NCBI GenBank assembly: GCA_946630645.1
Contig: CAMOZD010000007.1
Span: 1-12,118, forward strand
Length of the DNA: 12,118 bases
Reading direction: 5' to 3'
DNA from: an uncultured Lachnospiraceae bacterium
GTDB lineage: Bacteria; Bacillota; Clostridia; Lachnospirales; Lachnospiraceae
Position numbers and translations under genes: made by a program. Under the pieces are notes generated by a model, which was not told the DNA's origin, searched no databases, and saw only the letters and a program-made list of their open reading frames with translations. Positions 1 through 5,366 of the stretch are shown in pieces (positions within the stretch are counted from its first letter, which is position 1; each line of letters begins with the position of its first letter).

Positions 1-296
1 TGATCATCATCGCCGTGGCCACCCTGCTCACCGGTGTCATCGTTTCCGTCAGCGGAACCATCGGCTTTGTCGGTCTGACCATCCCCCACATCACCAGGTC
101 CATCGTCGGCACCAAACACAGCCGGCTGATCCCTGCCTCGGTACTGGTCGGAGGAACCTTCCTGGTGGTGGCGGACATCATATCCCGTGTTATCGTGGCA
201 CCGGAAGAACTGCCCATCGGTGTGGTATCCGCCTTCTTCGGCGCACCGTTTTTCCTGTATCTCATCCGTAGATCCCACGGGAAGTTTGGAGGTTGA
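1..296 (+). CDS. FecCD-family iron/siderophore ABC transporter permease, C-terminal part (5' end outside window)
   Basis: The frame is open from base 3 to a TGA at 294-296 and gives about 97 residues. This is the final part of a protein normally around 330 residues. Visible landmarks of the FecCD (BtuC-like) family are GFVGLTIPHI, then a hydrophobic segment ending in VVADIISR, then the near-terminal EELPIGVVSAFFGAPFFLYL, where LP(I/V)G and GAPFF are typical. It would form the membrane channel for iron-siderophore, haem or cobalamin uptake, together with the ATPase that starts 2 bases after its stop. The fragment does not allow the substrate to be named. It is cut by the window edge, not by mutation. 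Confidence 0.93.
   Translation, partial: IIIAVATLLTGVIVSVSGTIGFVGLTIPHITRSIVGTKHSRLIPASVLVGGTFLVVADIISRVIVAPEELPIGVVSAFFGAPFFLYLIRRSHGKFGG
288..292 (+). promoter_or_regulatory. Ribosome binding site that fixes the FecE-type ATPase start
   Basis: GGAGG lies 6 bases before the ATG at 299. A TTG in the same frame at 293 directly abuts the GGAGG and so cannot be served by it. ATG 299 is therefore the better start. The site lies inside the last codons of the permease gene, which suggests coupled translation. Confidence 0.75.
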
Positions 297-298
297 TC

Positions 299-1066
299 AT
301 GAAGCTGGAAGTAAAAGATATTACTTATTCCATAGACTCCAAACTGATTGTTGACGGGGTGAGCCTTGGAATTGAAGAAGGTATGTTTGTGGGACTTCTC
401 GGCCCAAACGGCTGTGGTAAGTCCACCCTGCTGAAAAACATCTACAAAGTCTATAAGCCAGACTCTGGTGCCGTTTACATTGACGGAAAAAACGTGGCGG
501 AGCTGTCTTCCAAAGACACAGCCCATGAGATGTCAGTCATGCAGCAGGAGAACAATGTGGAGTTCGACATGGTCGTATATGATATGGTCATGCTGGGCCG
601 GTTCTCCCACCAGAAAATGTTTAATAACGACAAGAGGAAAGAGAAAAAGATCGTGATGGACGCCATTAAGGAAGTGGGTCTGGAAGGCTATGAACAAAGA
701 AGCTTCCTGTCCCTGTCCGGCGGCGAAAAACAGAGGACTCTGGTGGCCAGGGCCCTGGTCCAGCAGGCTCCCCTCATCATCCTGGATGAGCCGACCAACC
801 ACCTGGACATCGGCTACCAGTACCAGATCATGAATATTCTCAAACGTCAGAACCTGACAGTCTTCTCCTCCATCCACGACCTGAACGTGGCCGCCTGCTA
901 CTGTGACAGGATCGTCTTCATGAAGAAGGGCCATCTGATTGATGTGGGAACCCCGGAGGAAATGTTTGTTCCGGAAAAGATTTTCAATCTCTTCGGTGTA
1001 AACACCCAGATTATGACTAACAGTGTCACCGGTAAGCCCAATATCATCTTTTTGCCGGAATTATAA
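299..1066 (+). CDS. FecE-type iron/siderophore ABC transporter ATP-binding protein
   Basis: A 255-residue ABC ATPase of usual length for the FecE/BtuD class. Walker A GPNGCGKST is at residues 35-43, the Q-loop at about 82-83 (MQQ), the signature LSGGEKQR at 139-146, Walker B LIILDE at 159-164, the D-loop NHLD at 167-170 and the switch histidine in IHD at 193. The DEPTNHLD form is typical of iron-chelate and cobalamin importers. It hydrolyses ATP on the cytoplasmic face to drive import through the adjoining FecCD permease. The gene follows the permease with a 2-base gap and is closed by a strong terminator, so it is the last gene of that operon. All catalytic motifs are intact. Whether the cargo is ferric siderophore, haem or cobalamin cannot be decided here. 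Confidence 0.93.
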   Translation: MKLEVKDITYSIDSKLIVDGVSLGIEEGMFVGLLGPNGCGKSTLLKNIYKVYKPDSGAVYIDGKNVAELSSKDTAHEMSVMQQENNVEFDMVVYDMVMLGRFSHQKMFNNDKRKEKKIVMDAIKEVGLEGYEQRSFLSLSGGEKQRTLVARALVQQAPLIILDEPTNHLDIGYQYQIMNILKRQNLTVFSSIHDLNVAACYCDRIVFMKKGHLIDVGTPEEMFVPEKIFNLFGVNTQIMTNSVTGKPNIIFLPEL

Positions 1067-1137
1067 GTTGCCCGGAGATGTAAGGTTACCGAAAAAAAAA
1101 ACGGAAGCACAGTCAGTTAAAGAAAACCTGGTCATTT

Positions 1138-1165
1138 AAACACAGTACAAAATAAACATAGTACA
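1138..1165. repeat. Short direct repeat AAACAYAGTACA (two copies, 16-bp period)
   Basis: AAACACAGTACA at 1138-1149 is repeated as AAACATAGTACA at 1154-1165, one base different. It sits between the ATPase stop and the terminator stem. It could be chance in AT-rich DNA or a protein site; no known motif is recognised. Confidence 0.4.
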
Positions 1166-1166
1166 G

Positions 1167-1217
1167 AAGGGGAATGTCCCATGATGCTCATCAAAGGACA
1201 TTCCCCTTAATCTTTTT
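1167..1217 (+). terminator. Intrinsic terminator of the iron transporter operon
   Basis: AAGGGGAATGTCC at 1167-1179 pairs perfectly with GGACATTCCCCTT at 1196-1208, a 13-bp stem with a 16-base loop. It is followed by AATCTTTTT. The T tract lies on the + side only, so it mainly ends + transcription. It stands 100 bases after the ATPase stop. It may also provide weak termination for the - strand TPR gene, but no good T tract is seen in that direction. Confidence 0.88.
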
Positions 1218-1269
1218 ATTCATACAATCCAGTGATCATCCACTTTTTGCCGGTCCTATTTAACCAGGC

Positions 1270-2070
1270 CTATTTAATCTGGGACCGGGCCAAAGCAGCG
1301 CTTTCCCTGATCCCCTGATAAAGCTTACAGTCACCGTAGACTTTGAGGATAATATCCGCCGCTTTGTCGAAATACTTTGCAGCCTTTGCATAGTCGCCCA
1401 TGGTATGGTAGATGACGGCGATGGAATTACAGATGGCCCCATAGTGGTAGGACACCTCGGCGCCGATCTGCTTTAACAGGTCTGCCCCCTTATGAGCCAT
1501 ATCCAGGGCCAGTCCGTACTTGCCTTTTGTGCTGTAGATATGGGACAGGTTCTGGTAGGTGACCGCAATCTCATCCTCAGCCTCTCTCAGCTGTTTCAGG
1601 ATAGCCAGAGCCATCTTGAAATAAACCTCAGCCTGGTCTAAATCCTTCATTTTAATCAGGAGAACCGCCTTATTATTGTAGAGGCTGGCCAGACGGAAAT
1701 CATTTTTCTCAAGGATCTTATTATACATAAGTTCCACTTCATTTAAGATATCGTAAGACTCCGTCAGCATGCCAAAGGCCTGGTAGGCATTGGCAATATT
1801 CAGGTAAAGGGTTGCCAGGGATGCCGGGTCCAGGGTATCCGCTGCCTGTTCCATCCAGGCCTTCTGTTTTTCCACCCTCTCCATGCACTTTTCCTTATTC
1901 CCTTTATTCCTGTAGATCCCCATCAGCTCATTGTTGAGGGATATCTTCACCTGAAGTGAATTCTCAAAATTATCATCAGCGGTCTGGGCCAGCAGAAACT
2001 CCTCTGCTTCTGTAATCTTATTCTGTTCATAGAGGCTGTCCAGATACTGCAGCTTCTCCTGTACTGTCAT
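1270..2070 (-). CDS. Tetratricopeptide repeat (TPR) protein
   Basis: The 266-residue product is rich in helix pairs with TPR spacing. At least four repeats are visible from about residue 84 to the end: LATLYLNIANAYQAFG, RLASLYNNKAVLLIKMKD, AVTYQNLSHIYSTKGKYG and ICNSIAVIYHTMGDYAKAAKYF, each with the small-residue/Tyr pattern of a TPR. No signal peptide or membrane segment is seen, so it should be cytoplasmic and act as a protein-binding scaffold. ATG 2070 is chosen because GGGGAGGAG lies 5 bases before it; an in-frame ATG seven codons upstream would place that site inside the gene. It lies downstream of, and on the same strand as, a DUF4037 gene, and may share its transcript. The partner and function are not known. 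Similar TPR/DUF4037 pairs are, from memory, found in clostridia. Confidence 0.85.
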   Translation of the reverse strand: MTVQEKLQYLDSLYEQNKITEAEEFLLAQTADDNFENSLQVKISLNNELMGIYRNKGNKEKCMERVEKQKAWMEQAADTLDPASLATLYLNIANAYQAFGMLTESYDILNEVELMYNKILEKNDFRLASLYNNKAVLLIKMKDLDQAEVYFKMALAILKQLREAEDEIAVTYQNLSHIYSTKGKYGLALDMAHKGADLLKQIGAEVSYHYGAICNSIAVIYHTMGDYAKAAKYFDKAADIILKVYGDCKLYQGIRESAALARSQIK

Positions 2071-2075
2071 GGTAA

Positions 2076-2084
2076 CTCCTCCCC
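2076..2084 (-). promoter_or_regulatory. Ribosome binding site of the TPR gene
   Basis: On the - strand this reads GGGGAGGAG, 5 bases before ATG 2070. It decides between this start and the in-frame ATG at 2091, which lies upstream of the site. Confidence 0.75.
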
Positions 2085-2099
2085 ATATCATTTAATCAG

Positions 2100-2227
2100 C
2101 TGCCGGTGCTCTCCATATCCCGGCAAATCATATCTTATTCTCTGCCGGTGCTCTCCAGGATTCCGGCAAATTATTTTCTTGTCCTCTGCCGATACTCTCC
2201 TTATTCCGGCAAATCACTTCTTATCCT
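2100..2227. repeat. Three tandem hairpin-forming repeats of 42-44 bp upstream of the TPR gene
   Basis: Units begin at 2100, 2142 and 2186 and are 42, 44 and 42 bp long. Each starts CTGCCGGTGCTCTCC (third copy CTGCCGATACTCTCC), has 4-6 variable bases, then CCGGCAAAT, then a T-rich stretch ending CT. In each unit TGCCG(G) and (C)CGGCA form an inverted repeat. In - strand RNA, the sense of both flanking genes, each unit gives a 5-6 bp stem with a loop holding GGAGAG. A degenerate fourth hairpin, TCTGT...ACAGA, follows at about 2227-2245. The array fills most of the gap between the DUF4037 stop and the TPR start. It has no T tract after the stems and no insertion sequence ends. Its function is unknown. 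Confidence 0.8.
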
Positions 2228-2263
2228 CTGTCAGTCTTTCACAGACCGCGGGCCCAGGACACT

Positions 2264-3268
2264 CTATAATTTACTGGCCTTCTCTGCGATTACCGGCACA
2301 TAGCTCTCCAGGAAGCGCTCTCTTCCTGTTATAAAGCCCTGGCGATTCAGTTCCACCACGATCAGCCCTGCAATCTCTTCCACGGTCTGGATCACCTGGT
2401 CATCCATGTTCACCTGGGTGGCACTGTAGGTCCTGCCTTCCCATACTTCAGACTGGACAGGCAGGGATACCAGCTTCTCAAGAAGCGGAACCATATTGCT
2501 GAGGACAGGAAGCTGCTCCAGGCCCTTTCTCATCCACTTATAATAAGGAGTGTAACGACGGTTTAACATGTAGGCTATAGTCATGGCACTGTTGACGGTC
2601 TGCTGGATACAGAGGGCCGATGTGACAATGTCCTTCCTTGCCATCATCCTGGGATAGTTGCTCTGTCCTCCGTGGGAGAAAAGATGCAGCTGCTCCGCCA
2701 GTTTGTAGAGAAAGATCTTCTGGGGATAATAGTTGAGGATATCCTCCCTCACCCTGGAAAATGTTCCTTCATCGTCCCGGAAGACAGCCCCGTTTACGGC
2801 CGTGGCAATCCAGCGCTCCTCCGCATAAAGCCAGTAGTGCTTGCCAAGAATCAGGTCCAGGTCCGGCCGCAGCTTGAGGATACCTCCGTAGAAGGAGGCA
2901 ATCTCCATAACGCCCCTCCTCTGGTCAATCCTGGGATTATAAATGGAGGCGGACGGTCCCCAGATCCTTGTTGCCAGGCGGACGCCCTCCCTCATCATCA
3001 GCTGATGGTAGGCCTTCTGCAGCTGGTCTCCTATGGCGGCGTAATCCTCCTTGTTGAGCCACATGCAAAAGCCCAGGCCGAAATCATGGTCCCTGGATAT
3101 GGGATCATCAAAACCAAAGCACTCAGAGCCCTCTCCCACAAGACCTACCGCAATCCTCTTTTCATATTCCGGAAAACAATTATGGATCATATCTGCTCCG
3201 CAGCATTCATAAAATACTCTGCAGATATCGAGAGTTGACATATCTCTTAATTCATTTACTTCTTTCAT
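2264..3268 (-). CDS. DUF4037 domain protein (nucleotidyltransferase-like)
   Basis: The 334-residue product carries the DUF4037 hallmark GEGSECFGFDDPISRDHDFG at residues 45-64. Its G47-S48 followed by D60-x-D62 resembles the GS...DxD metal/nucleotide site of the polymerase-beta nucleotidyltransferase fold, so nucleotide transfer is possible but unproven. There is no signal peptide or clear membrane segment. The frame is open to a TTG at 3346, but that codon has no ribosome binding site and lies upstream of the likely promoter. ATG 3268 has a G-rich tract, GCGGGGGC, about 10 bases upstream and leaves a normal-sized N-terminus. A further ATG at residue 10 (MSTLDIC) is also possible. The TPR gene follows on the same strand after the hairpin repeats, suggesting a two-gene unit. 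The biological role is unknown. Confidence 0.85.
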   Translation of the reverse strand: MKEVNELRDMSTLDICRVFYECCGADMIHNCFPEYEKRIAVGLVGEGSECFGFDDPISRDHDFGLGFCMWLNKEDYAAIGDQLQKAYHQLMMREGVRLATRIWGPSASIYNPRIDQRRGVMEIASFYGGILKLRPDLDLILGKHYWLYAEERWIATAVNGAVFRDDEGTFSRVREDILNYYPQKIFLYKLAEQLHLFSHGGQSNYPRMMARKDIVTSALCIQQTVNSAMTIAYMLNRRYTPYYKWMRKGLEQLPVLSNMVPLLEKLVSLPVQSEVWEGRTYSATQVNMDDQVIQTVEEIAGLIVVELNRQGFITGRERFLESYVPVIAEKASKL

Positions 3269-3334
3269 AATAATCTTGCCCCCGCAATAATATTCTTCTT
3301 GTCTTTGACAGATTCTTTCTACCGGAATCTGTTC

Positions 3335-3363
3335 ATAATAACTCAAGTTAATGATACCATTAA
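3335..3363 (-). promoter_or_regulatory. Possible promoter of the DUF4037 gene, overlapping a dyad
   Basis: On the - strand TTAATG (3358-3363), 17 bases, then TATTAT (3335-3340). The -35 match is poor and the -10 is fair. The sequence TTAATG-ATAC-CATTAA at 3348-3363 (+ strand) is an inverted repeat covering the -35 and part of the spacer. Transcription from here would give a leader of about 60 bases and would exclude the upstream TTG start. Confidence 0.3.
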
Positions 3364-3409
3364 TGGCATGGGACCACTTGGCATATTAAAGCTTATTTTC
3401 TGCAAATTA

Positions 3410-3444
3410 AAATAGAAACCGGCCATCTTCTGCAGGATGGCCGG
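3410..3444 (-). terminator. Intrinsic terminator of the MATE gene
   Basis: CCGGCCATC at 3419-3427 and GATGGCCGG at 3436-3444 form a perfect 9-bp stem with an 8-base loop. Read on the - strand it is followed by TTTCTATTTT. It lies about 45 bases after the MATE stop and separates that gene from the DUF4037 promoter. Confidence 0.85.
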
Positions 3445-3489
3445 CGCTTTTGGCTGTTGGGCAGCCCAATGATAAAATGTGAGAAAAAG

Positions 3490-4878
3490 CTATGTCTGCT
3501 GACTGTCTTCATCCGCCTCAGGCAACCTGGCAAAAAAGCTCCTGCCCATGAGAACAGAGGGAATGAAGGCCAGTAAAGTGGAAAGAGGCTGGGCCTCCTG
3601 GATGCCGGCCAGGCCCCGTATATTGGCCAGAATAATCAAAAGAGGAATAAAGAACAGGCCGCTTCTCAAAGAGGACAGGATCCAGGCTCCCTTTTTGTTG
3701 CCGGTACTCTGGTAGAGCATCTCTGAGGCCATGCAGGGCGGCAGGGCCAGCAAGGCCAGTCCCTGCAGCTGCAGGGCCCTGGTTCCCACGGCGATTACTT
3801 CCGGATCGTCCCGGAAGAGGCCGATCAGGTGTGGGGAAAAGATTAAAAGCAGAGCAACACCCACGGTGATGATAGCCTCTGATACCATGATGGTAAAACG
3901 GTAGGCCTGCCGCAGTCTTTTGTACTTTTTCGCCCCGTAATTAAAGCCGGACACCGGCTGGAAGCCCTGACCCATACCCAGGGAGATGGAGAATACAAAA
4001 AAGACGATCCGGGACACAATACTCATAGCCGCCACTGCCGCGTCCCCGTAGACGGAAGAGTAGGAATTCAGGAGAACTGTGGAACAGCTGTTGAGCCCCT
4101 GCCGCAGCATACTGGGCATACCGGTCCCCATGATATCCCAGACCAGCCGGCCGTCTGTCAGCCTGCAGTAAGACCAGGAGATCCGGCTCTCGGTCTTTCC
4201 TCTTAGAAACATGGACAGGAGGATGGCAAAACTTATAGTCTGGCTTAAAGCCGTGGAAAGACCGGCCCCGGCTATACCCATATCCAGGCCGAACATAAAA
4301 AGAGGGTCTCCGGCCATATTAAGGAAAGCCCCCGTCATAAGGCCGATCATACCCAGGCCGGCCCTGCCCTCATAGCGGAGCATGTTATTTAAGGACAGGC
4401 TGGCTGTCATAAAGGGGGCCGCTGCCAGGATATAGGAAATATATATTTTGGCATAGGGGGCTATGGTTGGTGTGCTTCCCAGCCAGAATACCAGACGGTC
4501 CAGGGTCAGGAAGCCAACGATCTCAATGGCAAGCCCGGAAAGCAGGGAACAGCAAAAGCCGGTGGAGGCAATTCTCGAAGCCTCCTCCACATTCCTGGCT
4601 CCTAAGGACCTGGCCATCATATTGCCGGACCCGTGGCCGAACATAAAGCCAAAGGCCTGGATGATGGCCATAAAGCCGAAAACGATCCCCACGGCCCCGC
4701 TGGCACTGGTGCCCAGCCGGCCGACAAAGGCCGTGTCCACCATATTATAGACATTGGTCACCAGCATACTCAGAATGGCGGGAATAGACAGCATGACGAT
4801 GACCTGGGGGATATTCCCCTCAATCATCATCTGATAAGTAGACCTTTTCTCTTTTTTCTCCCCTTCTGACTGACTCAT
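3490..4878 (-). CDS. MATE family multidrug/Na+(H+) efflux transporter
   Basis: The 462-residue length and roughly twelve hydrophobic segments fit the MATE family. A short charged N-terminus (SQSEGEKKEKRS) precedes the first helix. MATE-typical stretches are IPAILSMLVTNVYNMVDTAFVGRLG at about residues 32-56, GHGSGNMMARSLGARN at about 82-97, and in the second half GMGQGFQPVSGFNYGAKKY, the counterpart of the first-half loop. MATE proteins expel cationic drugs, dyes or metabolites in exchange for Na+ or H+; this one looks closest to the MepA/clostridial branch. ATG 4878 has CAGGGATGG upstream. It is a single-gene unit with its own terminator and a strong promoter holding an operator-like dyad, which suggests inducible repression. 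No regulator gene lies next to it. The substrate is unknown. Confidence 0.93.
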   Translation of the reverse strand: MSQSEGEKKEKRSTYQMMIEGNIPQVIVMLSIPAILSMLVTNVYNMVDTAFVGRLGTSASGAVGIVFGFMAIIQAFGFMFGHGSGNMMARSLGARNVEEASRIASTGFCCSLLSGLAIEIVGFLTLDRLVFWLGSTPTIAPYAKIYISYILAAAPFMTASLSLNNMLRYEGRAGLGMIGLMTGAFLNMAGDPLFMFGLDMGIAGAGLSTALSQTISFAILLSMFLRGKTESRISWSYCRLTDGRLVWDIMGTGMPSMLRQGLNSCSTVLLNSYSSVYGDAAVAAMSIVSRIVFFVFSISLGMGQGFQPVSGFNYGAKKYKRLRQAYRFTIMVSEAIITVGVALLLIFSPHLIGLFRDDPEVIAVGTRALQLQGLALLALPPCMASEMLYQSTGNKKGAWILSSLRSGLFFIPLLIILANIRGLAGIQEAQPLSTLLAFIPSVLMGRSFFARLPEADEDSQQT

Positions 4879-4923
4879 AATAACACCATCCCTGCAGATA
4901 TCTTTTTAGAATTAATCACCATT

Positions 4924-4952
4924 ATTATACGGAACATACGTTCCTGAGTCAA
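4924..4952 (-). promoter_or_regulatory. Promoter of the MATE gene (near-consensus sigma-A type)
   Basis: On the - strand TTGACT (4947-4952), a 17-base spacer, then a perfect TATAAT (4924-4929). Start of transcription would be near 4917, giving a leader of about 40 bases before ATG 4878. The spacing and boxes make this one of the two clearest promoters in the window. Confidence 0.85.
4931..4944. promoter_or_regulatory. Operator-like dyad inside the MATE promoter spacer
   Basis: GGAAC-ATAC-GTTCC is an inverted repeat with 5-bp arms, lying wholly between the -35 and -10 boxes. A dimeric repressor (TetR or MarR type, as is usual for drug pumps) bound here would block RNA polymerase. The regulator is not encoded in this window. 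Confidence 0.6.
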
Positions 4953-5011
4953 GCCGCAGGTCTTCCCCTGATGACAGGCCAGGCCGGAAACCATTGTCGG
5001 AAGGACCGGAC

Positions 5012-5049
5012 AAAATACCTGCATCTGCAGATGCCAAAAAGAGTATTTT
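5012..5049. repeat. Nested palindrome in the MATE-livJ intergenic region
   Basis: A perfect 14-bp palindrome, GCATCTGCAGATGC at 5021-5034, is flanked by a second inverted repeat, AAAATAC at 5012-5018 and GTATTTT at 5043-5049. It lies in the 238 bases between the MATE -35 box and the livJ -35 box, where I see no credible gene. Nearby weaker dyads are TTGTC...GACAA at about 4995-5014 and ATGAAT...ATTCAT at 5124-5148. A protein site or a remnant terminator are both possible. Confidence 0.5.
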
Positions 5050-5169
5050 CCGTTCAGTTATGAAAGAACAAACTGACACTGACGGCACTTTCAGAAGCAA
5101 TCAGTGGATAAATATAGGCTGAAATGAATTTTTAAAGCCTCCATTCATCAATTTATTCCCTAAATATTC

Positions 5170-5204
5170 CACAAATTTCTCGAATAATTATTGATAAATT
5201 TGTG
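5170..5204. promoter_or_regulatory. Large operator-like dyad over the livJ -35 box
   Basis: CACAAATTT at 5170-5178 and AAATTTGTG at 5196-5204 form perfect 9-bp arms. Between them sits the 10-bp palindrome AATAATTATT (5183-5192), centred within half a base of the arms. The right side covers the -35 hexamer at 5191-5196, a position suited to repression. It does not fit the CodY consensus well (about 10 of 15 in the best alignment), so the regulator is not identified. Confidence 0.55.
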
Positions 5205-5219
5205 TTATTGCGGTAAAAT
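5191..5219 (+). promoter_or_regulatory. Promoter of livJ and the liv operon
   Basis: TTGATA (5191-5196), a 17-base spacer, then TAAAAT (5214-5219). Transcription would start near 5226, leaving a leader of about 140 bases before livJ. The spacer length and both boxes are close to the sigma-A consensus. Confidence 0.8.
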
Positions 5220-5285
5220 TTTTTCATATATTATAGTTTCCGGAAGGAGAAGGATCCGACAGAAAAGACTCTCTTCAAACAGAAT

Positions 5286-5363
5286 ATGGGAAGTCTTCAC
5301 GGGATGTCCCCCGGAACGGGATCACTGTTAACTGATGTTATAAGAATTAAGGGAGGTAACTAG
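5286..5363 (+). other. Possible 25-codon leader ORF ending at the livJ start
   Basis: ATG 5286 opens 25 codons that end in TAG at 5361-5363, three bases before the livJ ATG and in the same frame. The livJ ribosome binding site lies inside its last codons. The second half reads SLLTDVIRI, five branched-chain residues in nine, which would suit an amino acid-sensing leader peptide. Against it, no ribosome binding site is seen near ATG 5286, and a frame this short arises easily by chance. Confidence 0.25.
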
Positions 5364-5366
5364 AGT

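Noticed and set aside
1092..1101. Run of ten A bases flanked by CCG and CGG
   Set aside because: It is a short noncoding homopolymer with three-base flanks; it makes no convincing terminator or site.
2100..2227. CRISPR array
   Set aside because: There are only three units in direct contact, the bases between conserved blocks are short and similar, and no cas genes are present.
2106..2303. A 65-codon + strand frame with internal repeats
   Set aside because: Its repeats are only the translation of the tandem DNA hairpin units, and it runs into the end of the DUF4037 gene without a ribosome binding site.
2672..3238. A 188-codon open frame on the + strand
   Set aside because: It is fully antisense to the DUF4037 gene, has no domain pattern, and the opposite frame carries strong family motifs.
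4912..5100. A 62-codon - strand frame ahead of the MATE gene
   Set aside because: It spans the MATE promoter, has no ribosome binding site that I can see and no recognisable protein features.
5175..5190. CodY box upstream of livJ
   Set aside because: The best alignment with the consensus has about five mismatches in fifteen, which is too weak in AT-rich DNA.
5226..5366. Riboswitch or T-box in the livJ leader
   Set aside because: No T-box sequence, anti-terminator with terminator, or other known riboswitch core could be found, and no terminator stands before livJ.
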